The notes: generated by a model from the sequence alone, not told the origin. A stretch of DNA of 64,000 nt from Acanthamoeba sp. SK_2022b (GCA_027943245.1 JANDJZ010000033.1:1-64000), one strand, 5' to 3'; shown: positions 42,488-55,595, numbered from the stretch's first letter. Numbers and translations: made by a program.

Positions 42488-44007
42488 TCAGGACTGTTTT
42501 CGTCGAGCTGTGTATAGAGACGATGTGGTTAGTAGAGAGGTCACTGGTAAAGAAGGAGAAGAGGAGAGGGCGCACCACTGTCGGAGGAGGCCATCTCCTG
42601 GAGGAAGTGAGAGATGGGCTCCTGGTTGGAGGTGATGACAGAGTTGAGGCATGCGAGGTGCTGCCCCTTGGCGAAGGTCGAGTTGTTGGCCGCCTTCTGC
42701 AGCGTCTTGGTGATGACCAGCAGCGTCTTCTGCACCTTCTCCGGCTCCTTCTCTGTAGTAGGCAACGAGCACACGTCAGCAAGAGCCAACAACAATGGGG
42801 TTGTTGCAGACGGGGACACGCACGAGCTACTTCGGCCGAGATGAGCTGGTACTTGACCGGGGACACGATGGCAGGGCAGAAGAGTCGCAGGAAGATGAAG
42901 CCGCCTACGCAAGAGAGAGAGAGAGGTGAGCGGGCTCGTCGTTACAAGCCAGCGAGAGGTGGCAGAGAGGGAGGGGGCGCAGCCTACCGATGTAGGACGA
43001 GTCCTTGGCGGCGTCCTGCCACTTCTTCTCGGCGGCCTTGCGCATCTCCTTGCACAGCTCGCGGATGCTCCTGTACACGAGAGACCAGAGCCGAACGCGT
43101 TTGGAGTGAGCCAGCGAACTCACGGAGAGAGGGGAGAAGGGAGGGCGCTCGTACGGAGGGCAGTGGCGAATAGAGTCGATGATGGTGTCGATGAACAACT
43201 GCACGGTGACCGTCAGCTTCTCCAGGTTGCGCTTCAGGTCCTTCTTTGTGATCAAGCTGTTCTCGATCTGTTTGCAACCGAAGTACACCGCGTGAGTCCT
43301 ACGATCGTTGCTTCTTATTCTTCATCATTGAAGAGAGAAGGCCAGCCCAGTATACCTCGTAGTTGTCGGGATGGAGCCACACGCGGTTGATGAGCGGCTC
43401 CAGCGTCTGGTAGAGGTAGCTCAGCCCCACCATCCGCGCGTACACTGTTGCCCCGAAAGGAGGAATGTTAGCGCACGGTCGAGCCAACGCAGTTCACGAA
43501 CCCCGCTACTCAAGATGAAGCATGCTCGCGGTACCCTTCATGAGGTTGGTGCAGTTGCTGTCCGCTCGGAACAGAACGTCCAGGCTCTCTGTGAATACGA
43601 GTTGAGAAGATGTGCGCGTTGCCTGGTATTATTTGGGGGGGGGGGTTGTAGCTACCAGTACGGGAGACCTCGCGCTTCATGGAGTACTTGATGAGGGCGA
43701 GGAGGGCATCAACGGCCTGATTCGAACGAACGAGGGCCACGTAGTGGGGGCTCTGTGTTTCCGCCTCCTTGAGAAGGCGCTCGACAAAGTTGGCCTCTTT
43801 GTCGAGTCCATTCATCACGATTTCGAATGAAGAACTCGACGATTGTGATGTAGAAGTTGAAGAGGAGGGAGAGAATCCCTCGGCACTCGCTGAAGAGTCG
43901 TTCCCATTCGTTTTGCTCCTCTTGCTGTCGCGTTTCTTCTTCTTCAGGCGTTTGTGCTCCTTGATGAGGCTCCGCATGCACGTCAACAGATCATCTTGGT
44001 CTGCCAT
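42488..44007 (-). CDS. RasGAP-domain protein
   Basis: Ras GTPase-activating domain protein converging on the calpain-MORN gene (157 bases between stops). Starts MADQDDLLTCM at 44007; an upstream in-frame ATG at 44070 is an alternative. A Ser-rich acidic stretch is followed by the GAP domain. It has an arginine-finger element DVLFRADSNCTNLM (near 43580), YLYQTLEPLINRVW, KLTVTVQLFIDTI, and the family hallmark FIFLRLFCPAIVSP (about 42870-42910), then KTLQKAANNSTF and FLQEMASSD. Seven or so exons; the last short exon ends RRKQS at 42488. The protein is little more than the GAP domain plus a short N-terminal extension, so targeting domains are absent. Confidence 0.88.
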
Positions 44008-44917
44008 CTCAATTCTGCACCACATACGCATCACATCGTCAACACATGGAGTAGAATTTTGGCCCAGCATTAACGATTACAATAATTTTAGAAGATGGAA
44101 GGTAGGGAGAGGGCCACCTGCCTTGTGTTTGAAACGTGCGAGGGGCCAGAGTCGTTGTCCGCTGTAGCTAGGGTAGTCGGTGGTCTGTAGGGAGGGTGGT
44201 GAGTTTGAACGTGACCACCGCGGACCGCTGTCTGCGGAGTGACCTCGCCAAGCGACCCAGCCCTCCTCCCGTGGCTTGTGCAACCACGGTGACCTCTACC
44301 CCGAAACCACCAACTGCGAGGGGCATACTTACAACTTTAGGGTGGGCGCCTGCAGACGATGTCTCTAACGGCTGGTGGTGACAAGCAAGCACGAGAATTG
44401 GGGGTGAGAGGAGAAAGCGGTCAAGTGATGATGATGTCTTCCTCGCGAGGCTTGTGCGTCGCCGCGTTGTTCGCTCCACTCCCGCACTCGCGCGACCGTC
44501 GTGCTGTGAATGTTGCAAGCACGGGGGTTTCCTGGAAACGGTCGTTCCGGCATCACCGCCGAAGTTCACCACCAACCACGTTCGCTCCGGTTCCTACTAC
44601 CATTCAGGATTCTGAACAATGTTCTAAGAGTGGGCTGGGGATTGATGGCCACCTGGTACCCTTCTTGGCTAGAGGAAAGATACACCTCCCACCAAAACAC
44701 AGAGGAAGCTGATGATCACAGAACGCAACCCTGCGCTGGACGGGCCTTAGCTGCAGTTTTGGTCGTGGCCTGGCGCGGGCAGCTGCCGTAGGCGTGCAAG
44801 TGGCCAGTTTTTTAATTGCCAGTTTTCTCCGGTTGGTGCGAGGACCTTAGGTCGGTTGTTGGGCAGGGCCCCTGAACACAAAAAGCACAGGTTTGCTCTT
44901 AAGAAGCGAGAGGACAC
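44008..44917. other. Divergent gap RasGAP / globin
   Basis: About 900 bases with short overlapping ORFs on both strands and no recognisable domain or RNA. Promoters and 5' UTRs of the two divergent genes should lie here. A separate small gene cannot be excluded. Confidence 0.45.
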
Positions 44918-46767
44918 ATGCAGGGGTCGGGCGAGTATGGGAAGGGCGGGTGGCCGAGCAAGAACGAGAGGGCGATCGTGCAGGCCACCTGGCGTGCGGT
45001 AAATCAGGCCGGGGTGGAGGCCCTCGAACGCCTCCTTGGCCACTTCCTTGACGCCAACCCTAACCTCCGACCCTTCTTCGTTACCGGTAGCCCCTCTTTA
45101 CAGATTTTCCATAAATCAAACACCACACTTCTCCTGCCCATCTCTAGATTTTTTTTTTTAATATATATGATTTTATCTGAATTAAAAATGAAAAAAATTG
45201 GCAGACCGACACCAGCATGCAAGAAAGATGTTTATATTTATGAATAAAATTGTGGAACAGCTCAGCAAGCCCGAGGAGTTGGGTACGCTCCACCCCCCTC
45301 CCTTTCTCTTTCGTTCTTTGGTTGCTCACGTGGTTGCGTGGGACAGCACCGGAGTTGGAAGCGCTGGCGCGACGGCACCTGGCCTACCACGCCACCAAGA
45401 AGGACTACCAGAGCATGCGTACGACTGCCGCCACCTCGCCCCCTCGGCGCGTGCAAGTGCCAACCAAGCGTTGACATGCGCATGCAACACACAGAGGACT
45501 CCCTGCAATGGTTGCTCGCGCATTACTTGGGCGGACAAATCACGGATGAGGTGCGCCATTCAGCTTTCACAACACAACACAACACAACACAACACAACAC
45601 AACACAACACAACACAACACAACAGCTGAAAGCCAGAGTGGACACTCCAGATAAAGAGCGCGTGGAGCAACACGTACGAGGCCGTGTGTGCGGTGATGCT
45701 GCGGGCAGCCGACGAGTACGTCGCCGCCAACGGTGGCCCGGACAGCTTCGCCATCACCAACGGCAAGGCGGCCGAGGCCTCGGCCCAGCAGGTAAGCAGC
45801 AGCAGCGGGACTGCTGAGGCCGTGGGCGAGGACGGCGAGGAGTCAGACCTCTCGGAGCTCAGCTCCGAGGAGGTGATCCTCATCCGCGAGACGTGGCCAG
45901 CCATCCGTTCCATCACTGACTCCAACGGCAACGAATTCGATCGTACGTCCCTCCATAAACCACAGTGCTGAGTTCAGTATTTTAATAATTAATTTGTTTT
46001 TTTATTTGTTTTTTTAATTGGAATGTTTTTTAATTTTATTGTACCTCCCATCTCCGCAGTGCTGCGAATTCACGTGAAGGAGAAGTATCCCGAGAAGAAG
46101 AAGTACTGCCAGTGCCCTGAACTCAAGGTTCGACACGCACAGTCTTTGGTGTGGCTCTTTTACTGCTGCAAACTCACCCTCCCTCGCACGCACGCGCGCA
46201 CGCACGCACAGAAACTGTATGAGAAGCAACAGAGAGAGAAGTCAGCCGCGTCGTTCCTGGCGCAGGTGGGCTTCGCCTACGAGCAGATCTGTCAAACCCC
46301 GCCCGCCTGGGCAGCACTCCAGGACCACTTTGCGCGCCTCGGCAAGTCTCACACTGGCAGTCGCGCCTCCCTACCGGAGGTACAGGAGTTCGGTAACGTT
46401 CCCCCCCTCTTTCCCCTCACTGTGTCCTGTCATATGCCGACTCTGCGTTCGCCTGTGCAGGCAAGGTGATGATGTTGATGATCAACGAGGCCTTGGGCAA
46501 CCTCTACACGCAACAGGTATGCGACCACCTTAACTACGCTGGAATGCACATTCCTCACCATTGCGTGCCAGGCGTTTTACGCGTGGGACAAGCTGGTGCG
46601 GATGCTCCTGGAGTGGTTCGTGATGGGCGCGTCGGAGAAGCGCAAGAAGATCTTCTTCTCGCCGCTCCTCAAGCGCAGCAACTCCACGCAGGACCGCGCC
46701 GGCACCCTCAACAAGGAAGGCTCCGGCTCCATCCCCACCTACAAACGCTCCGCCTCCCGCACGTGAT
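44918..46767 (+). CDS. Two-domain globin-like haemoprotein
   Basis: The first domain begins after a short Gly-rich leader: NERAIVQATWRAV, then GHFLDANPNLRPFF, a distal-His-like QHARKMFIFMNKIVEQL, a proximal His in LARRHLAYHATKKDY, and AWSNTYEAVCAVML. After a Ser/Glu-rich linker (about 45790-45880) a second globin-like domain follows: SEEVILIRETW, KEKYPEKKKYCQ, SFLAQVGFAYEQI, a proximal His in FARLGKSHTGS, and INEALGNLYTQQ with AWDKLVRMLLEW. It ends in a basic Ser-rich tail SASRT. Such proteins bind haem and O2/NO; the tail suggests regulation or localisation. Borders around 45625-45665 are uncertain; the AACAC repeat sits in that intron. Confidence 0.78.
45567..45623. repeat. (AACAC)n pentanucleotide repeat in a globin intron
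   Basis: About eleven units directly before an ACAACAG acceptor-like site. A shorter tract of the same unit is at 51518-51543 in an SCC3 intron. Confidence 0.95.
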
Positions 46768-46944
46768 GCTACTTCACCTTTTTCCCTTCTTCACCTTCTT
46801 CTACAACTTGTTCTACTCGTTCCTCGTGCGCGAGCTCCACTTCATTCATTGCATTGCATTGATAGGATTCAAACTTGCTTGAAGTGAATAAGTACACACG
46901 TACAACACAAGACACAAGACACGAGACGTTGTCTCCTCCTCCCT

Positions 46945-47920
46945 CTACTCCTCCATCTCTTCCACGAGCTCCTCGCCCGAGAGGCCGTCTACGTCCCCTT
47001 CTTCTTCTTCCTCCTCCTGGTGGGTGGTCTTGCTCTTCTTCGTCTTCCTGGTGGTCGTCGAGGCGCCCTTGCCCTTGCCCTTGCCCTTCTTGCCGCCTCG
47101 CCTGAGCGTGGTCTCCTCCTCCTCTTCCTCGCCCTCCTCGTCGCGGGCCTCGGCCGCGATGCGAGCGGTCTTGGACATTTTGGGCCGGTCGGGCACCTTC
47201 TCCAGCTCGAGGGCGGGGATCCTGCTCTTCTTCTTCTTGCCCTTGCCGCTGGCCGCCGCCTTCCGCTTGCCCTTGCCGCTGCTCGCCGCCGCCGCCTCGT
47301 CCAGCTCGTCCTCGATCTCGTGCTCGTCCGTCGCCACCTGGTCCACACACACCGGACGACAGTGAGCGCGCGCACACGCGACACACGACACGACACGCGC
47401 GCAGGCAGAGAGAGAGAGAGAGAGAGAGAGGGAGCTCACCTTGGCGGCCTTCTGGAGGTGGGCCAGGAAGGCAAAGTAGGGATCGCACGCCTTATCGCTC
47501 TTGTCGAAGCTGTACTTGCCGTCCAGCTCCTCGTGGAAGGTCGTCAAGCTGCACACGACACACGACACACGGCGATGAGCGCTCTCGGCCCTGGGCGGTG
47601 GACGGAGGGGGGCGCACATGTATTTGGCGGTGGTCTGGCTGGCGAGGGAGGAAACGAAGCGGGGCAGGCCGCTGAGGAAGTGGAGGTTGGCGGGCACGTC
47701 CTCGGCGGCGTACATGATGCCCGAGTGGACGAGCGTGATGAGCGCGTTCCTCACCTTCTTCTGCGCCACGCCGAAGCTGAACGCCAGGCGGAGCGAGAGC
47801 TCCTTGAAGTCCTCCAGCACCACCGACTTGACGTCGTCCGCCGCATCCAGGTAGTTCTGGTACTCCTGCACGATCCCACCACCACCACCACGAACGTCAA
47901 CACACACACGACACGCACAC

Positions 47921-47956
<36 letters not shown>

Positions 47957-49727
47957 CACGCACGCAGTGAGGCGTTGCGACGGACCTTCTTCATGGTGTC
48001 GAGGATGATGACCCAGGCCTTGTCGGTGTCGTCACGCACAGAGTCGTCGCCGGCGCGGAGCTGGGCGAGGAAGTGGCGCAGGGTGGCCTTGACCTGCTTG
48101 TCGTGTCGCACGTAGTGGACGAGGAGCGCGGGGGCGTTCTCCGCGCGGGGGATCACGTTGTAGACCACCAGCTTGGCCAGCCCGCCGATCAGCCGGACCT
48201 TGCGCTCCGCCGATTCGTACGGCGTCAACGCGCGCTCTCGTCGTTCTTGCGTTTGTGTGTGGCGCGCGTTTGGCGTTTGTCGTGGGTGAGCTCGGTCGGC
48301 AAGATCGCACGCGCATGCGGGGAGGAGAGAGACTGGGGAGAGGAGTGGGGAGAGGCGGGCCTACCCTTGTTCTGCTCCTCCTGATCGACCTCGGGCTCCA
48401 CGTCCTCGTCGGCGGCGGCCTTCTTGGCCTTCTTCTTCTGCTTGGCGGCGGCGGCCGCCTTCTTGGCGTCCTGGGCCTGCTTGGCCTTTCGGGCGGCGTC
48501 GGCGGCCTTCTGCTTCTTGCTCTTCTTCTTCGTCTTGCCGGCGGCGTCGCTGTCGTCATCATCATCATCGTCGTCGTCGTCGTCGGTCTTCTTCTTCTTG
48601 TCCTTCCTCTTCTTGGCGGCCGCGGCCTTGCGCTTGGCCGCGGCGGCGGCTTCGGCCTCCAGGGCATCGGCCTCGTCGTCCTCGTCCTCGTCCTCGTCGG
48701 CGGCGGCCTCCTTGGTCTTCTTCTGGCGCGGGACGTCGAGCGCGGCCTCGACGTACTCACGCAGGGTCCCGGGCAGGGCGCCCAGCGGGGTGGCGATCTG
48801 ACGCTGGACCTTGTGCTTGATGCCCGGGCGGAACACCAAGGCCAAGTCGCACAGCAGGAAATAGGCCTGCGCCCACCAACCAACACACGTCAGCTCGGCT
48901 TGTGGGCAGGTCGTGTTGTGTGTGTGTGTGGGGGAAGTGAGGCGAGACCTTGTCTTGGACGTCGGGGGCGGCGACGTCCGGTTGCAGGAGCCTGCCCAGC
49001 TGCCGAATGAACTCGTCGCGCTCGTGTGCGACGGCGGCGGCGTCGCCGGTCTTGGGCTTGAACGCCGCGGCGCTCCACAGCAGGTGCTGGCCCAGCACGC
49101 CGACAACGAACACCATCACCTGCTCGCCATCGATTGGCAACGCCAGCCACACGCCATGAGCCAGTTGCCCCTACCGCCCGAACGCGCGGGGGGCCGGGGG
49201 GGAGTCGATGAACGAAACCTTTTCGTATCGCGGCGGGAAGAGCCCAGAGACCTGAGCGTCGAGGAGCTGCTTGACGGGATCGTAGAGGTCCAGGCGAGCG
49301 AGGTTGAGCACCGTGTAGAGGTGGTAGATGCGCGCGAGGGACATGCGCAGCGCGAACTCGGCCTCCTCGCCCAGGTCCACCGGTCCCTCCTGTCGAGACA
49401 GACCGCACGCCACACGAGCCACGCGGTCAGCCGAGCTCGTGCCAGTGACCCCCTCCCCTCCGCCTCCCCAAAGCCAAGCAGCGCAGCCAAGCGCGGGAGG
49501 CCGTCGGAAAGGTGGCGTACGGCGGCGTCGAGGGTGGGGAGCGCCTGGAGGAACCTGTCGGCGAGCTCGTCGGTGAGCCTACCAAAGGCTACCTCGGCCT
49601 CCTTGCGCATGGCGTGCTCCTGCGAGAGCATGGCCTTGTAGGTCTTGGCGCACGTCTTCAGGATGCTCTCCCGGGTATTGTTCAGGTAGATGTCGTGCAG
49701 CTGCTCCAGCAGCATGCCAAAGTGCTG

Positions 49728-49787
<60 letters not shown>

Positions 49788-52588
49788 TGTGCAGAGTGAG
49801 GATATGAAAGTGAAGCCAGCCAATGGGAGAGTGGTGGCTGCGGACCTTCTCCAGGCGGTCGGTGTGGTAGGCGTCAAAGTCAAAGTACTGCGGGAGCTCC
49901 ACCAGCTCTTCGATCTGGTCGGGCTCGGTCTTGCACTGCTCCAGGAGCGTCGGCAGGTGCTCCCCAAAATGCTTGGACAGCTTCTGCTGGTTGGCGACCT
50001 TCTCCTTCTGCACACGGCGCGGCGAATCGGCCAAGGCCAAGAGCGACGGCAGAGTGGCTCGCTGACGTCAGCAACAACACACGACACGAGAGAAGGAGGG
50101 AATGGGCAGAGCTCTGGGGTCGGTGATGTAGACGTACGGTCTTGACGTGGGCATCGGGGTCGGACTTGTCCTTGGGGCAGATCGAGAGGCCCGACGCCTT
50201 CTTCACGCAGGCATTGATGAGGGCCGCCAGCGCGGCACGCTCGCGCATGTCGGGCTCGTCCTGGGCCTCGGTCATCAGGCGCGACATGGCGTTCCAGGCC
50301 TTGAGCGCCGAGGTCTGCTCCCAGAGGGCGTCAACGACGTAGTTGGGATTCTTGGGCTGGTGAGTGTGCTTGATGATGAAGGTGAGCAGCTCCTTCAGCT
50401 GGAGCCGCTGCGCATCCTTCTTGTCTGCAAAAAAAGAGGGCCAGCGACACCACGCATCAGCGCCACTGCGCAGCGCGTATGATAGCGGCACGCGGCTGCG
50501 TAGAGAGACAAACTTACCCAGCACGTTGGTCGTCACCTCCTTGAGCACGGTGTTGTTGAGATACTCGGCCGCAGCGAACCTGATTCGCACGTTGCTGTCG
50601 GACAGGAGGCCGTTGAGCTGGTTCATGTCGTCATCGTCCAGCGCGCCCAACCTGTCATCATTCAATCCGGAGAAGTGAGCCAAACGATCGCCGATGGCGT
50701 GTGCAGGGTCAATGTGGGCGGGAATGGATAGAGAGGGAGGGGGTGGTTACCCCGCGAGCCTCGTAGCCAGCTCGATGGCGGCGAGCGACACGGTGGTTTC
50801 GGTATCGAGCGTGCATTGCAGGATGCGCCCCTTGAAACGCTGCGTGAAGACGTCGAGGGTCGCGTAGTTGTCGTCATCCGCGTACAGCGTAAGGAGCGCC
50901 TTCACAGCGTTCAGACGAACGTCGGCGTTCTAGAGAGAGAGAGAGAGAGAGAAGGAAAGGAAAGCCGCGATTAGACCCACGCATGTTCGGTGGCGTTGGG
51001 TTGCGTGTTTCAGCGAATACCCTGTCGCTCAGCATCCAACCCGCATATTTAAGGGTCTTGTCGTTGAGGAATTTGATGGGATAGGCGGCCACCCACTCGC
51101 CCAGGCTGATCACGCACTCGGCCCTGATCTCGGCGAAGATGTCGCGGTAGCGATGCACGAAGATTCTGCACAAGCGAGTGGCCACACGCGAGTCAGCGAG
51201 AAAAATGGCCTCGGGCCAGCGTTGCCCTCAGAGCCACGAGACGCACCCCTTGAAGATCTGATCCATGCGCTCGTCGAGAATGTCGATCTTGTCCTTGAGG
51301 TCTTGTGCCTTCTCGGTCAGGTCGCGCACTTTGGCAGTCTCGTTCTTGGTGGGCCGGGCGCTGGCCTTGCTCTTGGCGCTCTTGATCTGGCGCAGCGTCA
51401 CCTGCAGCTCCTTGGTGATGATGTTCACGACCTTGATGATCGAGCCCATCAGCTGCAACCCGAGCAGGGTGCCCGTGTGACGGAAAGGACGCAGCGCCGA
51501 GCTGTAACAGAGAGACACAACACAACACAACACAACACAACACAGACGAGAGAGAGAGAGAGAGAGAGAGCCACTTAGCGCAAGGCTCTGAATTTCCAAG
51601 AGAGTTCATGCTATGCCGCACCTGGACACGACCAGGGCAATGGTGACCAGGTTGCCGAGGAAGGCTTCGTCGTAGATGATTGTGTATTGGGTCTTGTTGA
51701 TGAGCTTGTCCCAGAACTCGAGGAAGTTGTTCTTGAACTTTCGCATCTTGCCGCGTCCGATGATCGGGTACTGTCCGCCCTCCTGCATGCAGCACGAGCC
51801 AGCGTCGGTCAGGCCCCCCGGGTGGCGTACAAGGAGCCAGCTGGGGCGTACTGTACCGCTTTGTACTTTTCATCCTCCACGATGTTGGCCAGGATTCGGC
51901 CAATGTCCTGCTTGAGGTAGACTGACTTGCTGACCTCGAGCGGGTAACCGCAAGCCTACACAAAGTGACGATGAACATTTAGAAGACGAAAGAGAGGTTG
52001 GACGCTCTTGCTGTTCGGCAAGCAGAGGAGAGGTTTGAATACCTTGAGAATGAAATTGAGAAGTTCGCGCATCGCCTCATGAGCCTCCTCTTGGTACCGA
52101 GAAATCCACTCGGCGACCGTGACAGACATGGCAGTGCGATTTTTGACCATTCCTGCAATCCAATCAAGAAATTAAAATAAATAATTTTAAAGGTTCCATT
52201 AGCGGGAGCATACCGAAGAGCGAAGTGTCCTCTTCCTCTTCTTCTTCGGGGGCATTCTTCTTGCCTCTGCCTTTCTTCCCCTTCTTTGCAGGCTGCGCCT
52301 CGGCGTTCTCAGCCTCTTCGCCAGCTGAAGAAGCGCTGCGCTTCTTGCCCGCCTTTTTGCCCTTCTTTTGCGATGTCTTCCTCTTCTTAGTGGGTGAATG
52401 GTATTCTTCTTCCTCCTCCTCCTCTTCAGCGTCCTCTTCTTCTTCATGCTCGCTTCCTTCCTCCTCTCGCTCTTCCTCCCTGAATACGGGTCAAATTAAT
52501 CCCAAATACGGCGTAACAAAAAGAATGATAGCACGCACCTATCGCTCTCCCCCTCATCTTCCGACCTGTGCTTGCGCTTGGAGGACAT
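46945..52588 (-). CDS. SCC3: Cohesin subunit SCC3 / STAG
   Basis: HEAT-repeat cohesin subunit that binds the kleisin and DNA during sister-chromatid cohesion in the nucleus. Starts [12 protein letters not shown] at 52588, then an acidic/basic nuclear-type N-terminus. The stromalin conservative domain is clear: [18 protein letters not shown] (about 51460-51490), a coiled segment, then [17 protein letters not shown] and [17 protein letters not shown] (about 51020-51170). HEAT-like exons continue through [11 protein letters not shown], interrupted by a long Lys/Asp/Glu/Ala-rich low-complexity block at about 48370-48740 that includes a run of eleven Asp. The C-terminus is Lys- and Glu-rich, ending EEMEE. 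About 20 exons, many introns with CA/GT repeats. It converges with the globin gene (178 bases). Confidence 0.92.
49727..49786. repeat. (GT)n microsatellite in an SCC3 intron
   Basis: On the gene strand it is a CA tract leading into the acceptor of the exon starting HFGMLLEQ. A smaller CA tract lies at 47927-47954 in another intron of the same gene. Confidence 0.95.
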
Positions 52589-52760
52589 GATTATGACGCT
52601 AGCGTTAAATCCAATTCAACGACGTTCGTGCTCGCTCTACTCTGGCCGAATGTAATGGTCAAAAAGGCGCCAAAGCGGTACGTCTCCCGCCATTTTTGCC
52701 AATTCATTTGAAGAAATTCGAAGAAAAACTTTGTAATTCAATTTGGGCTTGGCTGCCGCT

Positions 52761-54148
52761 CTACTTGACCTTGATGATGCCGGCAGCGATAAGCTTCTGG
52801 ATGTTGTTCATGATGACTGGGTCCTTCATGTACCTGTTTGAAACAAGGACCCCATACACAATAAAATTTTCAATTATATAAAAACTGTGTAGCGCCAGCG
52901 ACAGGCAGGTAGACGTACGTTTGAACGGCGGCCGGGTTGCTGCCAAGCTCGGAGAGGACCTTCTTCATCATGGGGTCGCTGAGGATGCGCTGGATCTCGG
53001 GATCATTGGCAGCGGCGGCCATGGCCTCCTTGTCCTCGGCCTCGCTGGAGCCCTCCTGCCTCCTGTTGATGGCTTCCATCGTCCGCCTCAGGCCCTCGTT
53101 GAGCTCCTCGTTGTTGGGCTCCACCTTGAGGCCCTGCTCGTAGGTCTCGAGGCACTTGTGGTACTGCTTCATGAAGAACTGGCAGTGGCCCTTACGCGTG
53201 TACGCCTTGACTGCAGCCGAGACAAAATGCCCCAAATAAATACACAAAATAATCATTAAATATATATATATATATCACACACAGCGCGCGTCATGCGGGC
53301 GAGGGGGTTACCAAAGGTGGGGTTGAGCTCGATCGCCTTGTCGCAATCCTTGGTGGCCATGGGGAACTCGCCAAGCTTCATGTAGCACGCGGCACGGTTG
53401 CTGTACAGCACGTGATCCTGCGTGTGCGTGTTTTTTTAGCCATTTATATTTGATATTAGATTTGATATTTGATATTTTATGGGCCACGCATGTGGGGGGC
53501 GTACGGTGGGGTTCCTGCGGATGGCCTCGGTGTAGTGCTTGATGGCCTCGGGGTACTGGGCGTTCCTGAAGCAGTCGTTGCCCTTCTCCTTCTCCTGCTG
53601 GGAGATCTCGGGGTTGATGTAGTTCTTCTCCTCGCTCTCCTTCTTCAGCTGTTCGGCCTGTGGAAGAGAGGGAGGTGGTGAGTGAGATCATGAGGAGCGC
53701 CTCTTGCAAGAGGACCTACTCCCCCCCCCAAGTTGAGCCTGGCGTGGGCGTTTCAGTCGAACGCACCTTTCGGAGGGCGTTGAGGGAGTCGGGGTTGCGG
53801 TGCTCGGTGAGGGCTCGGTTGTAGGAGTCGATGGCTTCGGCGTACTTCTCCTGCTTCATGTAGGCGTTGCCCTTGCGGTGGAAGGCCCTGTGCCACACAA
53901 GCCGCCACATGTCAGGTCGGCCCATATGAAGTGCGTGTATGTATGTATGAAAGAGAAAGAGAAAGAGTGGAGCTCTTCGTACCTCGAGATGAGCTTGTAG
54001 TCGGCAAACACTCTACGTCCGACGTCGATGGCCTCGGTACAGGCCTTGATGCACTCGTCAAAGTTACCCTGCTCAAAGTAGACGGCTACTCACCCAAAAA
54101 CGCTCATCGTGAGTTCTCCGTATCGCGTGCGCTCTTGACGTGTTGTGT

Positions 54149-54199
<51 letters not shown>

Positions 54200-55424
54200 T
54201 GCGTGCATGCGTGGTCGAGGTACCAGCCAGGTTGGTGAGGAAGGTCATGTTGTCGGGGTCAAGCTCAATGGCCTTCCTGTAGTGGACAATGGCGTTGTCA
54301 AAGTCCTTCTTCTTGTAGGCCTGGTTGCCGAGCTCCTTCTCATCCAGGGCCTGCTTCTTCTCGGCAGGAAGCTCGGGCTCGGGCTCCTTGGGCTTCTCTT
54401 CGGTCTTGGGCTTCTCCTCCTTCTTGGGCGCCTCCTTCTTCGGCTGCTGGGCGGGCTCCTGCTGAGCCTCCGCGCCCTGAAAACGAACCGTGGCAACACA
54501 GCAATAACGCCATCCAGGTCAGGCTCGTGATCACTGGCGCCAGCATAGGAGGAGCGGGCAAGCGGTACCGGTGGCTTTTGGCTGATGCCAAGGATCACTG
54601 CGAACACGTTGGCAATGCGAGGGTCGCTCTGGAGGTACCTGCTCGCGAGGACGAGGAGTGGACAAGGAGGAGGAGGATGAGTGCCGCTCAGTTGAGCGTT
54701 GATAGGGCGTCGCGAGAGTGGCGTGTGCGTACATGGGCAGTTCGCTGGGGTTCTTCTGAAGACGAGAGAGCAGCGACACAAAGGCGGGATCGTCGAGGTA
54801 GGCTCGGGTGAGGTCGTTCTGCCTGAGCTTGGTCCAGATGTCGCCCTGAAGCATCTGGCCGAACACATTGCCGAGTTCCTCGCCGCCACCGCTCTCGGCC
54901 TGCTCTTGCTGCTCTGCCTCCTGCAGGGCCTGCTTGAGCTGCTCGTTCGTGGGCTCCACCTCCAGGCCGGCGGCGTAGGCGGCCTTGGCCTCGGGGTAGC
55001 GGCCCAAGTAGCATAGTGCCGCGCCCTTGCGCGAGTAACCCTGGCACCCACGCAACGTTGATAAGAGTCCGTTGCGTGGAGGTTTTGAACAGCTGCTGCC
55101 CAAAGAGCATACCTTGGACCAGTCGGGCTTCAACTCGACGGTCTTCTCAGCGTCGGCGAGCGCCTGATCGTAATTCTTGAGGCTGGCATGAGCAGCCGAG
55201 CGATTGCTGTACAGAACATGATTCTTGGCATCGTGCTGAATGGCAGCTGTGTAGTGCTCCACAGCGGCCTTGAAATCGCCAGCGGACATAGCCGCATTTC
55301 CCTTGTTCTTCTCCTCGAGCGCCTGAAGTAGTACACGATTAAATTAAATTAATAAATTCAAATTGCAAGGTTCCACATTTAAAGTGAGGTGCCTCTGTGG
55401 GAGAGACCGTACAATATCAGCCAT
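52761..55424 (-). CDS. STI1: Hsp70-Hsp90 organising co-chaperone STI1/HOP
   Basis: Scaffold linking Hsp70 and Hsp90 in the cytosol. Exon 1 is only 12 bases (MADI, 55424-55413), spliced in phase to [12 protein letters not shown]. The full HOP order is present: TPR1 ([29 protein letters not shown]), DP1 ([26 protein letters not shown]), a Pro/Glu/Lys-rich linker, TPR2A ([29 protein letters not shown]), TPR2B ([30 protein letters not shown]), and DP2 ([13 protein letters not shown] to GIIKVK). The upstream region is shared with the GT47 gene and is interrupted by the LINE. Confidence 0.95.
54149..54198. repeat. (GT)n microsatellite in an STI1 intron
   Basis: On the gene strand a CA tract, in the intron between the TPR2A exons that encode MTFLTNLA and AVYFEQGNF. 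Confidence 0.95.
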
Positions 55425-55579
55425 CTCGTTGACGCGGTGTGGTTCTGTGATCTGATCGCAAATCTGCGGCCGTGCAAATAAGAAAATGCACCAACACCGA
55501 ACGCGTTCTTCTCTTGCGAGAATGAGGGCAGAATTCGCGTGCGCGAGCCAGAAATTCCAAGGGCGCTTACTTTTACCGC
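55425..55579. promoter_or_regulatory. STI1 upstream region, former divergent promoter with GT47
   Basis: 155 bases between the STI1 start codon and the left target-site duplication. Without the LINE, the STI1 and GT47 start codons would be only about 170 bases apart, so this stretch probably served both genes. No confident motif seen. Confidence 0.5.
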
Positions 55580-55595
55580 GTCTGTCCCTGCAAGA
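55580..55595. repeat. Left target-site duplication of the LINE (16 bp)
   Basis: GTCTGTCCCTGCAAGA, identical to 62157-62172. Confidence 0.95.
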
